Source: Nonomuraea polychroma
GTDB lineage: Bacteria > Actinomycetota > Actinomycetes > Streptosporangiales > Streptosporangiaceae
Reading direction: 5' to 3'
NCBI RefSeq assembly: GCF_004011505.1
Contig: NZ_SAUN01000001.1
Coordinates: 7,839,501-7,903,500 of the forward strand
Length of the DNA: 64,000 nucleotides
Shown here: positions 9,144 through 18,480 of the stretch, piece by piece
Layout of the letters: each line of letters begins with the position of its first letter
How positions within the stretch are numbered: the first letter of the stretch is position 1
The notes under the pieces: model-generated
Seen by the model: only the letters and a program-made list of their open reading frames with translations
Database searches by the model: none
Told to the model about the DNA's origin: nothing
Program-made: the position numbers and the translations under genes

Positions 9144-11477
9144 TCATGCTGGTGCGGAGAGCCTGTAAGTGGCGAAGTCGCCGGCACGATACTGCAGTTC
9201 GGCGAACTCCCCGAGCCGGGAGGACGAGGGCAGACGGCGTTCGTCCGCGAGGAGCCACTGCACCCCGTACTGTTCTCGCAGCCGCTGGACCGTGGCCGGC
9301 GACGGCGACAAAAAGACCGCTTCATTCGCCTCAAATCGTTCCCGATCCCAGAAAGGCTGATGCGCCTCCGACTGTCCTATCTTCCAGCGATCCAAATTCT
9401 TCGGCGTGTATCCCCACCCTTCGACGAGCATGCGCCGCTCGGCCAGGGCGGACAGCCAGGGCTGGTGGCTGTCGCACGGATTCTCGAAGCCCCAGCGGCA
9501 GTGCACGTTCGTGGCCACCAAATCATCGGGGGCCGAATGGGCGCGTAGCCATCGTGCCGCTGAGAGCACGCCTTGGGGAATCGCCGACGCCTCCATCAAC
9601 GAGACGAGCGGCCTCTCGCCACCGCGTGACACGAAGGACAGGAGACGTGCGTGGTGGGCAGCAGGCAGCCCAAGGGCAGCCATCGCCAAGATCACGAGAG
9701 ACCATCCGCGCAGTCCTGACCTTGCGACAACCATGACGGTGGCCGCCAGCCCGACGAGGACCACCAGCATGATGTACGGCAGGTAGAGGACATTGTCCAA
9801 CCGGCCAGGAGCGATCGGCAGTCGGCCGCTCCACAGGACGGGCATGGCGTAGGCGCCGACCAGTCCTGCCGCGATCGCGCACAGCGCCATGCGTCGCGGC
9901 ACGCGTGCGCGCCGCACAATGACGAGAGCCCCGAACACCGCGACGATCGCAAGGAAGGGGAAGGACCCCCACAGGAAGTAGACCTGGCTCCTCCCCGGAT
10001 GATCGAGCATGACCACGGAGCCGAGGCCCGCAGCGGCCATGCCGAGCATGAGCACCACGTCGCAGCGGATGAACAATCTCGGCCGACTCAGCAGTCCAAG
10101 GACGGGACTCCATACGACAGCCCAGGCCAGCAGGTACACCGCTGCGACGCCGAGCAAAGACATCAGCGGTGGATCGACGTCCATGGGTGTCCGAGTCAGG
10201 TCTCGCCACACGGTGCCCATGTAAGAGAAGGGCGCGATAACCAGCGCCAGCCGGGCACCGCCGTAGAGCACGAACTGCGAGAAGAGCAGGCACGCCCCGG
10301 CCATCAATAGCGCGGCGAGCGCCGGCCACAGCAGTCGGCGCCGCCTCCACACCGCCACCGCCGCCACGGCGGCCAATCCCACGACGAGCATGGGCAGACA
10401 CGTGGCCTTGGCGCCCATCACCGCCATGAGGAAGACGCCCAAGAGAAACCACACCATGAGGTCATACCTGTGCTGCCCGAACAGGTCCATCAAGATGAGG
10501 ACAACCGGCACGAACAACAGCGACGCAAAGGTGAATGTGGGGCTACCCCATGCGGCATCGTGAATTCCACCATAGGTGAACGTCGCGAACGAGCTGACGA
10601 ACAAGCAGGGAGCGCCCAAGCCGAACGTGACCACGACAGCGACCAGGGCGCCCTTCCACGAGTCCATCACCCGCCGTGCGAGCATCGCGACCAGGACAAC
10701 GAAGGCGGCCATCATAGGCAGCACGCCCAACCGAAGCAGCAGCACCAGCGGTTCCACTCCACTGACCCAGCTCGCGGCCGCCCAGTGCGCATAGACGAAC
10801 CAGTGGTAGAGGAGCGATTCGCCGGCGACAGGGGGATTCATCGGCGGCATATGGTGTTTCAATTCACCGATAAGGCCAAGATGGAAAGGCGTGTCGATGG
10901 GAGAATACTTCGCCAATGCCGGCCAGCTGAGCGGTCTGCCACTGAAGCTGCTGTAGGCACTCTGGGCGACAAAATAGCAGAAGATCAGAGCGAGGGCCCA
11001 TGACCACCAGGCCGGTGCGGACGGCCTAGGGTCGGCTTTCCAATGCGCGCGGAGCCGGGGCACCATGAGGAAGATGGCGAACGTGGCGATCGGCCACGCC
11101 AGGACGAGCAGCGGAAACCCTGCTGCCCTGGCCACGGTGTAGGCCGCCACTTCCACGGCGAGTCCGAGCGTCAACCCGAGCGACAAGTCCTCTGCCAAAG
11201 TGCGCCTGCCGCCATAGAGAGCACGAATCAACAGCAGGCCCGGAAGCACCAGGCACAGCGCAAGATACGCGCCGTAGAAAGCCAGATCTGAGACGGATAC
11301 CCCATAGCGAGTCAACACGGCCGCAGTGAAGCCGGCCGTGAGGGCTCCTGGCAGCCACGCGAACGCGCGCCCTTTCCAGCCGTCGGAGCGAACGGAATAT
11401 CGCTGTCGGCCAGGGAGCCAGATCGGTCGAATGCTTTTCAGCGATCCGCGCACATAGCCTTGTCGAGAAATGGCCAT
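9144..11477 (-). CDS. large polytopic membrane protein, GT-C-like, paralogue 1
   Basis: About 777 residues with some 14-16 hydrophobic segments and a soluble C-terminal domain (last ~170 residues). It shares architecture and many residues with the two proteins at 11718-14057 and 15723-18071: VSVSDL near the start, PFHLGLIGELKHH, YHWFVYAH, VMGAKA, LLSRPR, AARWLRAH, HCRWGFENPC, and REQYGVQWLLADERR near the end. The overall plan of many helices plus an outer C-terminal domain recalls GT-C glycosyltransferases that use polyprenyl-phosphate sugars, but I do not recognise a named family, so function is inferred. The chosen ATG at 11477 begins MAISRQGY; the frame is open to 11585 and no strong Shine-Dalgarno decides it. 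Tail-to-tail with the methyltransferase gene at 8135. Confidence 0.7.
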   Translation of the reverse strand: MAISRQGYVRGSLKSIRPIWLPGRQRYSVRSDGWKGRAFAWLPGALTAGFTAAVLTRYGVSVSDLAFYGAYLALCLVLPGLLLIRALYGGRRTLAEDLSLGLTLGLAVEVAAYTVARAAGFPLLVLAWPIATFAIFLMVPRLRAHWKADPRPSAPAWWSWALALIFCYFVAQSAYSSFSGRPLSWPALAKYSPIDTPFHLGLIGELKHHMPPMNPPVAGESLLYHWFVYAHWAAASWVSGVEPLVLLLRLGVLPMMAAFVVLVAMLARRVMDSWKGALVAVVVTFGLGAPCLFVSSFATFTYGGIHDAAWGSPTFTFASLLFVPVVLILMDLFGQHRYDLMVWFLLGVFLMAVMGAKATCLPMLVVGLAAVAAVAVWRRRRLLWPALAALLMAGACLLFSQFVLYGGARLALVIAPFSYMGTVWRDLTRTPMDVDPPLMSLLGVAAVYLLAWAVVWSPVLGLLSRPRLFIRCDVVLMLGMAAAGLGSVVMLDHPGRSQVYFLWGSFPFLAIVAVFGALVIVRRARVPRRMALCAIAAGLVGAYAMPVLWSGRLPIAPGRLDNVLYLPYIMLVVLVGLAATVMVVARSGLRGWSLVILAMAALGLPAAHHARLLSFVSRGGERPLVSLMEASAIPQGVLSAARWLRAHSAPDDLVATNVHCRWGFENPCDSHQPWLSALAERRMLVEGWGYTPKNLDRWKIGQSEAHQPFWDRERFEANEAVFLSPSPATVQRLREQYGVQWLLADERRLPSSSRLGEFAELQYRAGDFATYRLSAPA

Positions 11478-11654
11478 GAACTGAGTCTGGCCGTACTGAC
11501 AATCATCATGAGACCAGCCACCCGTCACTGGGCAGAGTCCTTGCCGTTCCCTAGCAAGGCCATGAGCAATCAGGGCTCTTGGCACAACCTCAGGAATTCA
11601 AGCGGCCGATGGCAGCGGCCTCCGGCTGGCTTGACTTGACAAAGGCTCGTAAAT

Positions 11655-13537
11655 CATCTCGTGGGGGTTGCGCGTCTGGGGTCTGTCGGGCTTGGTGGCC
11701 TGTTCAGGATGGGGTGCATGACCGCAACTCCGCCAGTTCCTGGTTCGGTGTCGAGTACGCCGGGTTTCGTCTCGGATGTCGAGGCGGGCGCGGCGCGTGG
11801 TGGGTTGGTGTCGGGGGCTGGCCGTGTGCGGCGTGTGCTGGTTTCGGGGTGGCCGCCGGTGGTGCTGGTGGTGGTCGGCACTGTGGCGGTCTTGTGGTCG
11901 TATGGCGTCTCGGTATCTGATCTGGTGTTGTTCGGGGTGTATCTGGCGTTGGGGCTGGCGCTGCCGGGCGTGCTGTTGATCCGGGTGCTGTACCCGGGGA
12001 TCCGCACGGTGGCGGAGGAGATCGCTCTGGGGCTGGCGCTGGGTTATGCCGTGGAGGTGTTGGTCTACATCGCCGTGCGTGCGGCGGGGGCGCCGTTGCT
12101 GGTTGCGGTCTGGCCGATCGCCGTCTATCTGGTTTTCCTGGTCGTTCCCCGGCTGCGGCGGCATTGGCGGAGTCCTGTTCGCGCGCGGACGCCGATCTGG
12201 TGGTCGTGGTGTCTGGCGTTGCTGTTTGCGTTGCTCGTTGTCTGGAGCGCCGTCGTCTTTTTTCGGGCCAACACCGTGACCTGGCCCCCAACGGGCATAC
12301 GAGACACCGATGTGCCGTTCCATCTGGCTCTGATCGGTGAGCTGAAGCACCATGTGCCGCCTACGGTCCCCTGGATCGCCGGCGATCCTCTTTACTACCA
12401 CTGGTTCGTCTACGCGCATCAGGCGGCGAGCAGCTGGATCACCGGGATCGAGCCGGTGGTGTTGCTGTGCCGGTTGTCGATGCTGCCCATGCTGGCGGCC
12501 TTCCTGATCGTCATCGCGATGACCGGGCATCGTGTGACAGGCTCACGACCCGCGGCACTGGTGATCGCCGCGGGGGCGATCTTCGTGGGGGCGCCGAGCC
12601 TGTTTCTGGGCCGGAGTCCTTACCCGTTCGCGTGGGGCGGTGTTCTTCAAAGCGCCTGGAACAGTCCCAGTCAGACGTTCGGGGGTTTGCTGTTCGCGCT
12701 GGTGGTTGTTCTTCTCCTGGACGTCTTCCGCCGCCGCCGTGGTGCGGGCCTATGGGTGCTGCTGGGGATCTTCCTCGTGGTGGTCATGGGTGCCAAAGCT
12801 GTCTATCTGCCGATGCTGGGCGTGGGGTTGGCGGCCGTGGCCGTTGTCGAGGTGGTCCGGCGGCGGCCTCCTTGGTCGATCCTCATCGCGCTGGCGATGA
12901 CGGCAGCATGTCTGGTGTTCGCACAACTCGTGCTCTTCGGCGGGGTGCGCAACGGGATGACGTTCTACCCGTTGTGGGCCATGCGCAGGTCCTGGGCCGA
13001 TATGACAGGGCGTGTCTACACGGCCAGCCCACCGCTGGACTCACTGCTCGGTGTCACCTTGCTCTATACGCTGTGCTGGGCCATCGCCTTGTGCGGAATC
13101 CTCGGCCTGCTCAGCCGGCCGCGCTCACTCACACGCTCCGACACGGTCCTCATGCTCGGCATCGGCGCAGCCGGTCTCGTCCCGGTGTTCCTGCTCGGAC
13201 ATCACGGCCACAGCCAGTTCTTTTTCCTCTTCGGCTGCTACCCCTACCTAGTCGTGGCGGCGGTGCACGGCATCCTGATCGTGCTGCGGCGAGCGCGCGT
13301 GTCACCGACCGCGACTGTCGTCGCGGTCGGCGCCGGAATGCTCGCCGCTTCTGTGATCCCCGTCCTATGCGGGATCAGAGTCCCTCTGCCCGCGGGTGCC
13401 CCGGAGGCCCTGGTGTATCTGCCGTACGTCACACTGCTCGTCATCGGCGTGCTGACGGCCGTGGCACTGACCACCACGATGGGCACACTCCGCACCTGGG
13501 CCCTCATGACCGTCGCGCTCAGCGCAATCGGCCTGCC
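11655..13537 (+). repeat. inverted repeat, left arm (1,883 bp)
   Basis: Starts at CATCTCGTGGGGGTTGCG, 63 bp before the 11718 start codon, and ends in the codons for AIGLPA. It matches the reverse complement of 16252-18134 over exactly the same length with no net insertion or deletion. Long blocks look base-for-base identical, interrupted by divergent islands (12273-12314, 12639-12658, 13172-13279, 13350-13378) and a few single changes (for example near 12527 and 13100). Identity was judged by eye, not computed. Confidence 0.9.
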
Positions 13538-14057
13538 GGCCCGCTGGCACGCGTTTGTCGGCGCGTTCACGCAGAAAGGGGTCTATGGAGTCATCCCTCC
13601 CAACGCCCCCGTGCCGAACGAGGTGATCCCACCCGGCACCGTGAAGGCCGCGCGGTGGTTGCGCGCCCATGCGGATCCCGATGATGTGGTCGCCACCAAC
13701 ACCCATTGCCGCTGGGGATTCGAAAACCCCTGCAACGCTCAGCAATACTGGCTGTCCGCGCTCTCCGAACGGCACGTTCTGGTAGAAGGATGGGCACCGT
13801 GCGCGCCTGTCCGCCGAGCAGTGGTGTCAAATCCCTATCAATTGATCATGTACCTTCCCTATTGGGACAAGGAACGACTCAGCGCGAACGACAGCGTCTT
13901 CTATGCGTCATCTGCCTCCACTATCCGACGCCTGCGCGAACAATATGGTGTGCGCTGGCTGGTCGCCGACGAGCGCCTGAGCCCAGACCCCACGCTCAAG
14001 AAGTTCGCGAACCTTCTCTTTCATTCCGACGGATATTCTATTTACCGCATAGAATGA
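11718..14057 (+). CDS. large polytopic membrane protein, GT-C-like, paralogue 2 (arm of inverted pair)
   Basis: About 779 residues, many membrane helices, then a soluble C-terminal domain. The start ATG 11718 (MTATPPVPGS) follows AGGATGGGG; the frame is open upstream to 11661. From 63 bp before the start to about residue 606 the DNA is near-identical to the inverted gene at 15723-18071, except for short islands. One is codons 186-199 (TVTWPPTG here versus SLTWPDLV in the other copy), followed by the shared PFHLALIGELKHH. Other islands fall near 12639-12658, 13172-13279 and 13350-13378. The C-terminal ~170 residues are largely different, with conserved patches such as HCRWG and LSERHVLVEGW. 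Probably a lipid-linked-sugar-dependent transferase or polysaccharide-modifying membrane enzyme; not proven. Confidence 0.75.
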   Translation: MTATPPVPGSVSSTPGFVSDVEAGAARGGLVSGAGRVRRVLVSGWPPVVLVVVGTVAVLWSYGVSVSDLVLFGVYLALGLALPGVLLIRVLYPGIRTVAEEIALGLALGYAVEVLVYIAVRAAGAPLLVAVWPIAVYLVFLVVPRLRRHWRSPVRARTPIWWSWCLALLFALLVVWSAVVFFRANTVTWPPTGIRDTDVPFHLALIGELKHHVPPTVPWIAGDPLYYHWFVYAHQAASSWITGIEPVVLLCRLSMLPMLAAFLIVIAMTGHRVTGSRPAALVIAAGAIFVGAPSLFLGRSPYPFAWGGVLQSAWNSPSQTFGGLLFALVVVLLLDVFRRRRGAGLWVLLGIFLVVVMGAKAVYLPMLGVGLAAVAVVEVVRRRPPWSILIALAMTAACLVFAQLVLFGGVRNGMTFYPLWAMRRSWADMTGRVYTASPPLDSLLGVTLLYTLCWAIALCGILGLLSRPRSLTRSDTVLMLGIGAAGLVPVFLLGHHGHSQFFFLFGCYPYLVVAAVHGILIVLRRARVSPTATVVAVGAGMLAASVIPVLCGIRVPLPAGAPEALVYLPYVTLLVIGVLTAVALTTTMGTLRTWALMTVALSAIGLPARWHAFVGAFTQKGVYGVIPPNAPVPNEVIPPGTVKAARWLRAHADPDDVVATNTHCRWGFENPCNAQQYWLSALSERHVLVEGWAPCAPVRRAVVSNPYQLIMYLPYWDKERLSANDSVFYASSASTIRRLREQYGVRWLVADERLSPDPTLKKFANLLFHSDGYSIYRIE

Positions 14058-14121
14058 GACACGTTCCTGTTCAGCTCTCAGGTCCAGCCTCTCTATTAGC
14101 AGTCCAGTTATCATTCTTGTC

Positions 14122-15705
14122 ATGAGCGATCCGGCGTCGGCCGAACTTTCTACAAGGGTTTCACCTCCGAACAACGATCAGCGGACTGGTGTCAATCGAC
14201 CGCTGACAGGATCAGTTCACCGCCGTTGCCGTCAGCTTATGGGAGGCTGGCCGATAAATGCGATTCTCTGGGCGATCATAGCGATATCTCCGGCGCTCGC
14301 CGTCACGTTTCTGGTGTGGCACTACTTCGACCGAAGCCTGCTCGCCTATGTGCCCGTGTGGACGGATGAGGTCGACTACTGGCATCAGGTTGCGACCTTC
14401 CGGGCAGTTGGCTTCGCGGGTGGCGCCTACGGCGTCAACGAGGCGGAAGCGAAATTGGCCTTCCTCCGCTTCGGCTCCCATGGCCCTGCGTTTCCGATGC
14501 TCTTGGCGGGCATCAGTGCGATTGCCGGTTGGCGTCCCTTCTCCGTTCCGCTCATCAATCTGGCCGTCATGGGTGCGGCGATCTTCGGCTACCTCGCACT
14601 GATCAGGGTGGGGTGGGTGCGGGCCGCGCTGACGGGCGCGCTCGTGCTCACTTTCTGGCCTGTGATGTTGTACCTGGCGACCACCATGCCTGAAACCATT
14701 CACCAGGGGATGGCCATTGTCCTGGCCGGATTGTTCTTCCTGCTCATCCGCCGCGGTCCGACCGCGAGCCGCACGCCGTTCATCGCCAGTGTTGTCGTGC
14801 TCACCCTGGCCTGCCTCCTTCGGCCGACGTGGGCGCTGCTGTTCGTGCCGCTGTTCTTCCTGCGTGGCGCGACGCTCACGGGCCGGCAACTCGTGCGGGC
14901 GGCGCTCAAGGGAGGCTTCATCGTTGTCGCCGCGTCCGGACTCTTCAGCCTCGTGTCAACGCCGTATCCGAAGCTCTACTCAGAACTGATCGAGTTGACC
15001 CTCAACTCGCCACTGACCGGGGTGAAACTGCTCCTGCAGAATTTCTGGCTAAATGTCCAGCGTCTGGCCGAGAGCGACTGGCTCGAGCTGGGGCTGTGGG
15101 CCGCGCTACTGGCCATCGTCGCGGCGGCTGTCGTCCGTGTTGTGCGCCACCTTCGGCAGGGCACCATCGATCACGATGAAAACTGCGCCGCCGGTGCGTT
15201 CCATTTGCTCAACCTGCTGCCGGTGACCGTCCTGGTCATAGGGATGTACGACACCGTCGACTCGTGCGACTACCGTTTCCTCGCCCCACACGTGCTGCTG
15301 TCGGCGCTCCTTGCTCTGGCCCGCTCGGAGCACGCCATCGTCATCATTGCGCTGGCTGCCAACCTGGCCCTTGCAGGTGCCTTCAGAGCAGGTTTCCTCG
15401 AGCTCCACCAACAACACTTCCTACCGGCCACGGACCCTAAAACCACCGCGCTGGGTCGCTACATCGAATACAAGCCGCATGCATCGGTGTGGGAGAACAC
15501 GATCCTGTTCGACTTTACGAATTTCGTTCCCGGACTCGTGAACGTCCCCGCCGGAGTGGGGCTGAACCTGTACGCCGGGCTCGATCACCCGATCCGTTCT
15601 CGGTATCTCCTCATCACCAAGCAAGCCGCGAGGAGCCTCGGCGAAGACCGGCTCCGACTCCTCACGACAACCGCGAAAGGCAACCTGTACCTTCGGGAGG
15701 ACTGA
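14122..15705 (+). CDS. GT-C-like membrane glycosyltransferase (GT39/PMT-like)
   Basis: This 527-residue polytopic protein has a first helix near residues 45-65, followed by an outer loop containing VPVWTDEVDYWHQVATF. An acidic DE/DxD pair in the first outer loop is the hallmark of GT-C enzymes, which use polyprenyl-phosphate sugars outside the membrane. FGSHGPAFPMLLAG and a dozen helices follow, then a C-terminal outer domain from about residue 430. It sits exactly between the two inverted paralogues, so an inversion across their arms would flip it. The ATG at 14122 is 64 bp after the previous stop; it may be co-transcribed with 11718-14057. It is tail-to-tail with 15723 at a 17-bp gap. Confidence 0.7.
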   Translation: MSDPASAELSTRVSPPNNDQRTGVNRPLTGSVHRRCRQLMGGWPINAILWAIIAISPALAVTFLVWHYFDRSLLAYVPVWTDEVDYWHQVATFRAVGFAGGAYGVNEAEAKLAFLRFGSHGPAFPMLLAGISAIAGWRPFSVPLINLAVMGAAIFGYLALIRVGWVRAALTGALVLTFWPVMLYLATTMPETIHQGMAIVLAGLFFLLIRRGPTASRTPFIASVVVLTLACLLRPTWALLFVPLFFLRGATLTGRQLVRAALKGGFIVVAASGLFSLVSTPYPKLYSELIELTLNSPLTGVKLLLQNFWLNVQRLAESDWLELGLWAALLAIVAAAVVRVVRHLRQGTIDHDENCAAGAFHLLNLLPVTVLVIGMYDTVDSCDYRFLAPHVLLSALLALARSEHAIVIIALAANLALAGAFRAGFLELHQQHFLPATDPKTTALGRYIEYKPHASVWENTILFDFTNFVPGLVNVPAGVGLNLYAGLDHPIRSRYLLITKQAARSLGEDRLRLLTTTAKGNLYLRED

Positions 15706-15722
15706 CGTACAGTTCGTGATCC

Positions 15723-18071
15723 TCAGGGACGTGAATTGTCCCGCAAACGGTAAATGGAGTACGCGCCGGAGCGGAACGTGAGATCGGCGAACTGCCCGAT
15801 CATGGGATGTGGGCTCAGGCGCTGGTCCGCAACCAGCCAGCGAACCCCGTACCGATCCCGAAGGCGTTGAACGGCAGCGGCCGATGGCGCATTGAAGACG
15901 GCGTCGTTCGCCCTGAGTCGTTCCTTATCCCAGAAAGGAATGTCTTCGATAATTTGGTCGGGATGCTGCGGTATCGGCCGACGAGTCGGCGCGTATCCCC
16001 ACCCCTCGACCAAAACATGCCGTTCGGAAAGCGCGGACAGCCAGAACAGCACTGTGTCACATGGGTTCTCGCGTCCCCAGCGGCAATGTGTGTTGGTGGC
16101 GACCACATCATCGGGATCCGCATGGGCGCGCAACCACCGAGCGGCCGTCAGCGTGCCTTGTGGGATTTCAGGGACTATCCCCCGGCCATGAATCGAGACC
16201 TTGTCGATGCCCTTCTGTGCAAACTTGCCCACGATCGCGTACCAGCAGGCGGGCAGGCCGATTGCGCTGAGCGCGACGGTCATGAGGGCCCAGGTGCGGA
16301 GTGTGCCCATCGTGGTGGTCAGTGCCACGGCCGTCAGCACGCCGATGACGAGCAGTGTGACGTACGGCAGATACACCAGGGCCTCCGGGGCACCCGCGGG
16401 CAGAGGGACTCTGACCCTGCAAACGACCGGAATCAGACAAGCGGCGAGCATTCCGGCGCCGACCGCGACGACAGTCGCGGTCGGTGACACGCGCGCTCGC
16501 CGCAGCAGAATCAGGATGCCCTGCACCGCCACCGTCACCAGGGAGGGGAAGGCGCTCCAGAGAAAGAAGAAGTGGCTATGGCCGGCGTGTCCGAGCAGGA
16601 ACACCGGGATGAACCCGGCTGCGCCGATGCCGAGCATGAGGACCGTGTCAGAGCGTGTGAGTGACCGCGGCCGGCTGAGCAGGCCGACGATTCCGCACAA
16701 GGCGATGGCCCAGCACAGCGTATAGAGCAAGGTGACACCGAGCAGTGAGTCCAGCGGTGGGCTGGCCGTGTAGACACGCCCTGTCATATCGGCCCAGGAC
16801 CTGCGCATGGCCCACAACGGGTAGAACGTCATCCCGTTGCGCACCCCGCCGAAGAGCACGAGTTGTGCGAACACCAGACATGCTGCCGTCATCGCCAGCG
16901 CGATGAGGATCGACCAAGGAGGCCGCCGCCGGACCACCTCGACAACGGCCACGGCCGCCAACCCCACGCCCAGCATCGGCAGATAGACAGCTTTGGCACC
17001 CATGACCACCACGAGGAAGATCCCCAGCAGCACCCATAGGCCCGCACCACGGCGGCGGCGGAAGACGTCCAGGAGAAGAACAACCACCAGCGCGAACAGC
17101 AAACCCCCGAACGTCTGACTGGGACTGTTCCATGAGTTGTCGAGAAGGCCACCCCACGCGAACGGGTAAGGACTCTGGCCCAGAAACAGGCTCGGCGCCC
17201 CCACGAAGATCGCCCCCGCGGCGATCACCAGTGCCGCGGGTCGTGAGCCTGTCACACGGTGCCCGGTCATCGCGATGACGATCAGGAAGGCCGCCAGCAT
17301 GGGCAGCATCGACAACCGGCACAGCAACACCACCGGCTCGATCCCGGTGATCCAGCTGCTCGCCGCCTGATGCGCGTAGACGAACCAGTGGTAGTAAAGA
17401 GGATCGCCGGCGATCCAGGGGACCGTAGGCGGCACATGGTGCTTCAGCTCACCGATCAGAGCCAGATGGAACGGCATGTCATAAATGGGCATCACCAAAT
17501 CGGGCCAGGTGAGGGAGTTGGCCCGAAAAAAGACGACGGCGCTCCAGACAACGAGCAACGCAAACAGCAACGCCAGACACCACGACCACCAGATCGGCGT
17601 CCGCGCGCGAACAGGACTCCGCCAATGCCGCCGCAGCCGGGGAACGACCAGGAAAACCAGATAGACGGCGATCGGCCAGACCGCAACCAGCAACGGCGCC
17701 CCCGCCGCACGCACGGCGATGTAGACCAACACCTCCACGGCATAACCCAGCGCCAGCCCCAGAGCGATCTCCTCCGCCACCGTGCGGATCCCCGGGTACA
17801 GCACCCGGATCAACAGCACGCCCGGCAGCGCCAGCCCCAACGCCAGATACACCCCGAACAACACCAGATCAGATACCGAGACGCCATACGACCACAAGAC
17901 CGCCACAGTGCCGACCACCACCAGCACCACCGGCGGCCACCCCGAAACCAGCACACGCCGCACACGGCCAGCCCCCGACACCAACCCACCACGCGCCGCG
18001 CCCGCCTCGACATCCGAGACGAAACCCGGCGTACTCGACACCGAACCAGGAACTGGCGGAGTTGCGGTCAT
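15723..18071 (-). CDS. large polytopic membrane protein, GT-C-like, paralogue 3 (arm of inverted pair)
   Basis: About 782 residues, inverted relative to the near-identical gene at 11718. Start ATG 18071 with the same AGGATGGGG leader as its partner. The N-terminal ~606 residues align without gaps. Differences cluster in islands: codons just before PFHLALIGELKHH, LLDNS in place of VLQSA, and WSAFPSLVTVAVQGILIL in place of FGCYPYLVVAAVHGILIV. The C-terminus differs more strongly but keeps HADPDDVVATNTHCRWG, LSERHVLVEGWG and YGVRWLVADQRLS. Islands lie between predicted helices and in the C-terminal domain, which suggests they touch substrate. Function is inferred as for the other paralogues. Confidence 0.75.
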   Translation of the reverse strand: MTATPPVPGSVSSTPGFVSDVEAGAARGGLVSGAGRVRRVLVSGWPPVVLVVVGTVAVLWSYGVSVSDLVLFGVYLALGLALPGVLLIRVLYPGIRTVAEEIALGLALGYAVEVLVYIAVRAAGAPLLVAVWPIAVYLVFLVVPRLRRHWRSPVRARTPIWWSWCLALLFALLVVWSAVVFFRANSLTWPDLVMPIYDMPFHLALIGELKHHVPPTVPWIAGDPLYYHWFVYAHQAASSWITGIEPVVLLCRLSMLPMLAAFLIVIAMTGHRVTGSRPAALVIAAGAIFVGAPSLFLGQSPYPFAWGGLLDNSWNSPSQTFGGLLFALVVVLLLDVFRRRRGAGLWVLLGIFLVVVMGAKAVYLPMLGVGLAAVAVVEVVRRRPPWSILIALAMTAACLVFAQLVLFGGVRNGMTFYPLWAMRRSWADMTGRVYTASPPLDSLLGVTLLYTLCWAIALCGIVGLLSRPRSLTRSDTVLMLGIGAAGFIPVFLLGHAGHSHFFFLWSAFPSLVTVAVQGILILLRRARVSPTATVVAVGAGMLAACLIPVVCRVRVPLPAGAPEALVYLPYVTLLVIGVLTAVALTTTMGTLRTWALMTVALSAIGLPACWYAIVGKFAQKGIDKVSIHGRGIVPEIPQGTLTAARWLRAHADPDDVVATNTHCRWGRENPCDTVLFWLSALSERHVLVEGWGYAPTRRPIPQHPDQIIEDIPFWDKERLRANDAVFNAPSAAAVQRLRDRYGVRWLVADQRLSPHPMIGQFADLTFRSGAYSIYRLRDNSRP

Positions 18072-18134
18072 GCACCCCATCCTGAACAGGCCACCAAGCC
18101 CGACAGACCCCAGACGCGCAACCCCCACGAGATG
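16252..18134 (-). repeat. inverted repeat, right arm (1,883 bp)
   Basis: Mirror of 11655-13537. The arms face away from each other across 2,714 bp containing both variable gene ends and the 14122-15705 gene. The match includes the 63-bp leader upstream of the start codon, so both genes share the same ribosome-binding region but have different DNA beyond it (11654 and 18135). The island matching 12273-12314 lies at 17475-17516. Confidence 0.9.
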
Positions 18135-18480
18135 TTTGCCAGCTCTTTTGGGGTCGAGTCAACAGTTCCGGAGCCCACGATCCCTATGTATCGCCTTGAC
18201 GGAATGCTGAGCGAAGACTGACCGCGTTTCGGGCTTGAAAATCCCGCAACTGCCGAGTGGCCCTCCACCAGCACGCCGGGCCGGTCAAAGCGGCCACGGC
18301 TCACCGAGGCGAGGCTGGCGATATGCCCATACGGAGGATGTGTCGCTCCAACGATGATGAACTACAGCCGATTACTCTGAGTGATCAGCGAGTCTTCGGC
18401 GCGAGGGGGGTCATGCTCGCAGCTGAGAGAGCACCCCTTCAAGATCATGAATGCCGAGGACGCCGACCGAAGGAGTACAC
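18135..18480. other. non-coding gap with the likely promoter of the inverted gene
   Basis: No convincing gene is visible in either strand. The left part must hold the promoter for the leftward gene starting at 18071; the right part precedes the small gene at 18481. Short frames here have poor codon statistics. The DNA left of 18134 diverges at once from the matching flank of the other arm. Confidence 0.5.

Noticed and set aside
18231..18330. Insertion-sequence remnant near the small orphan gene
   Set aside because: Short frames vaguely suggested a transposase-flanking region, but no inverted repeats or transposase motifs were found.
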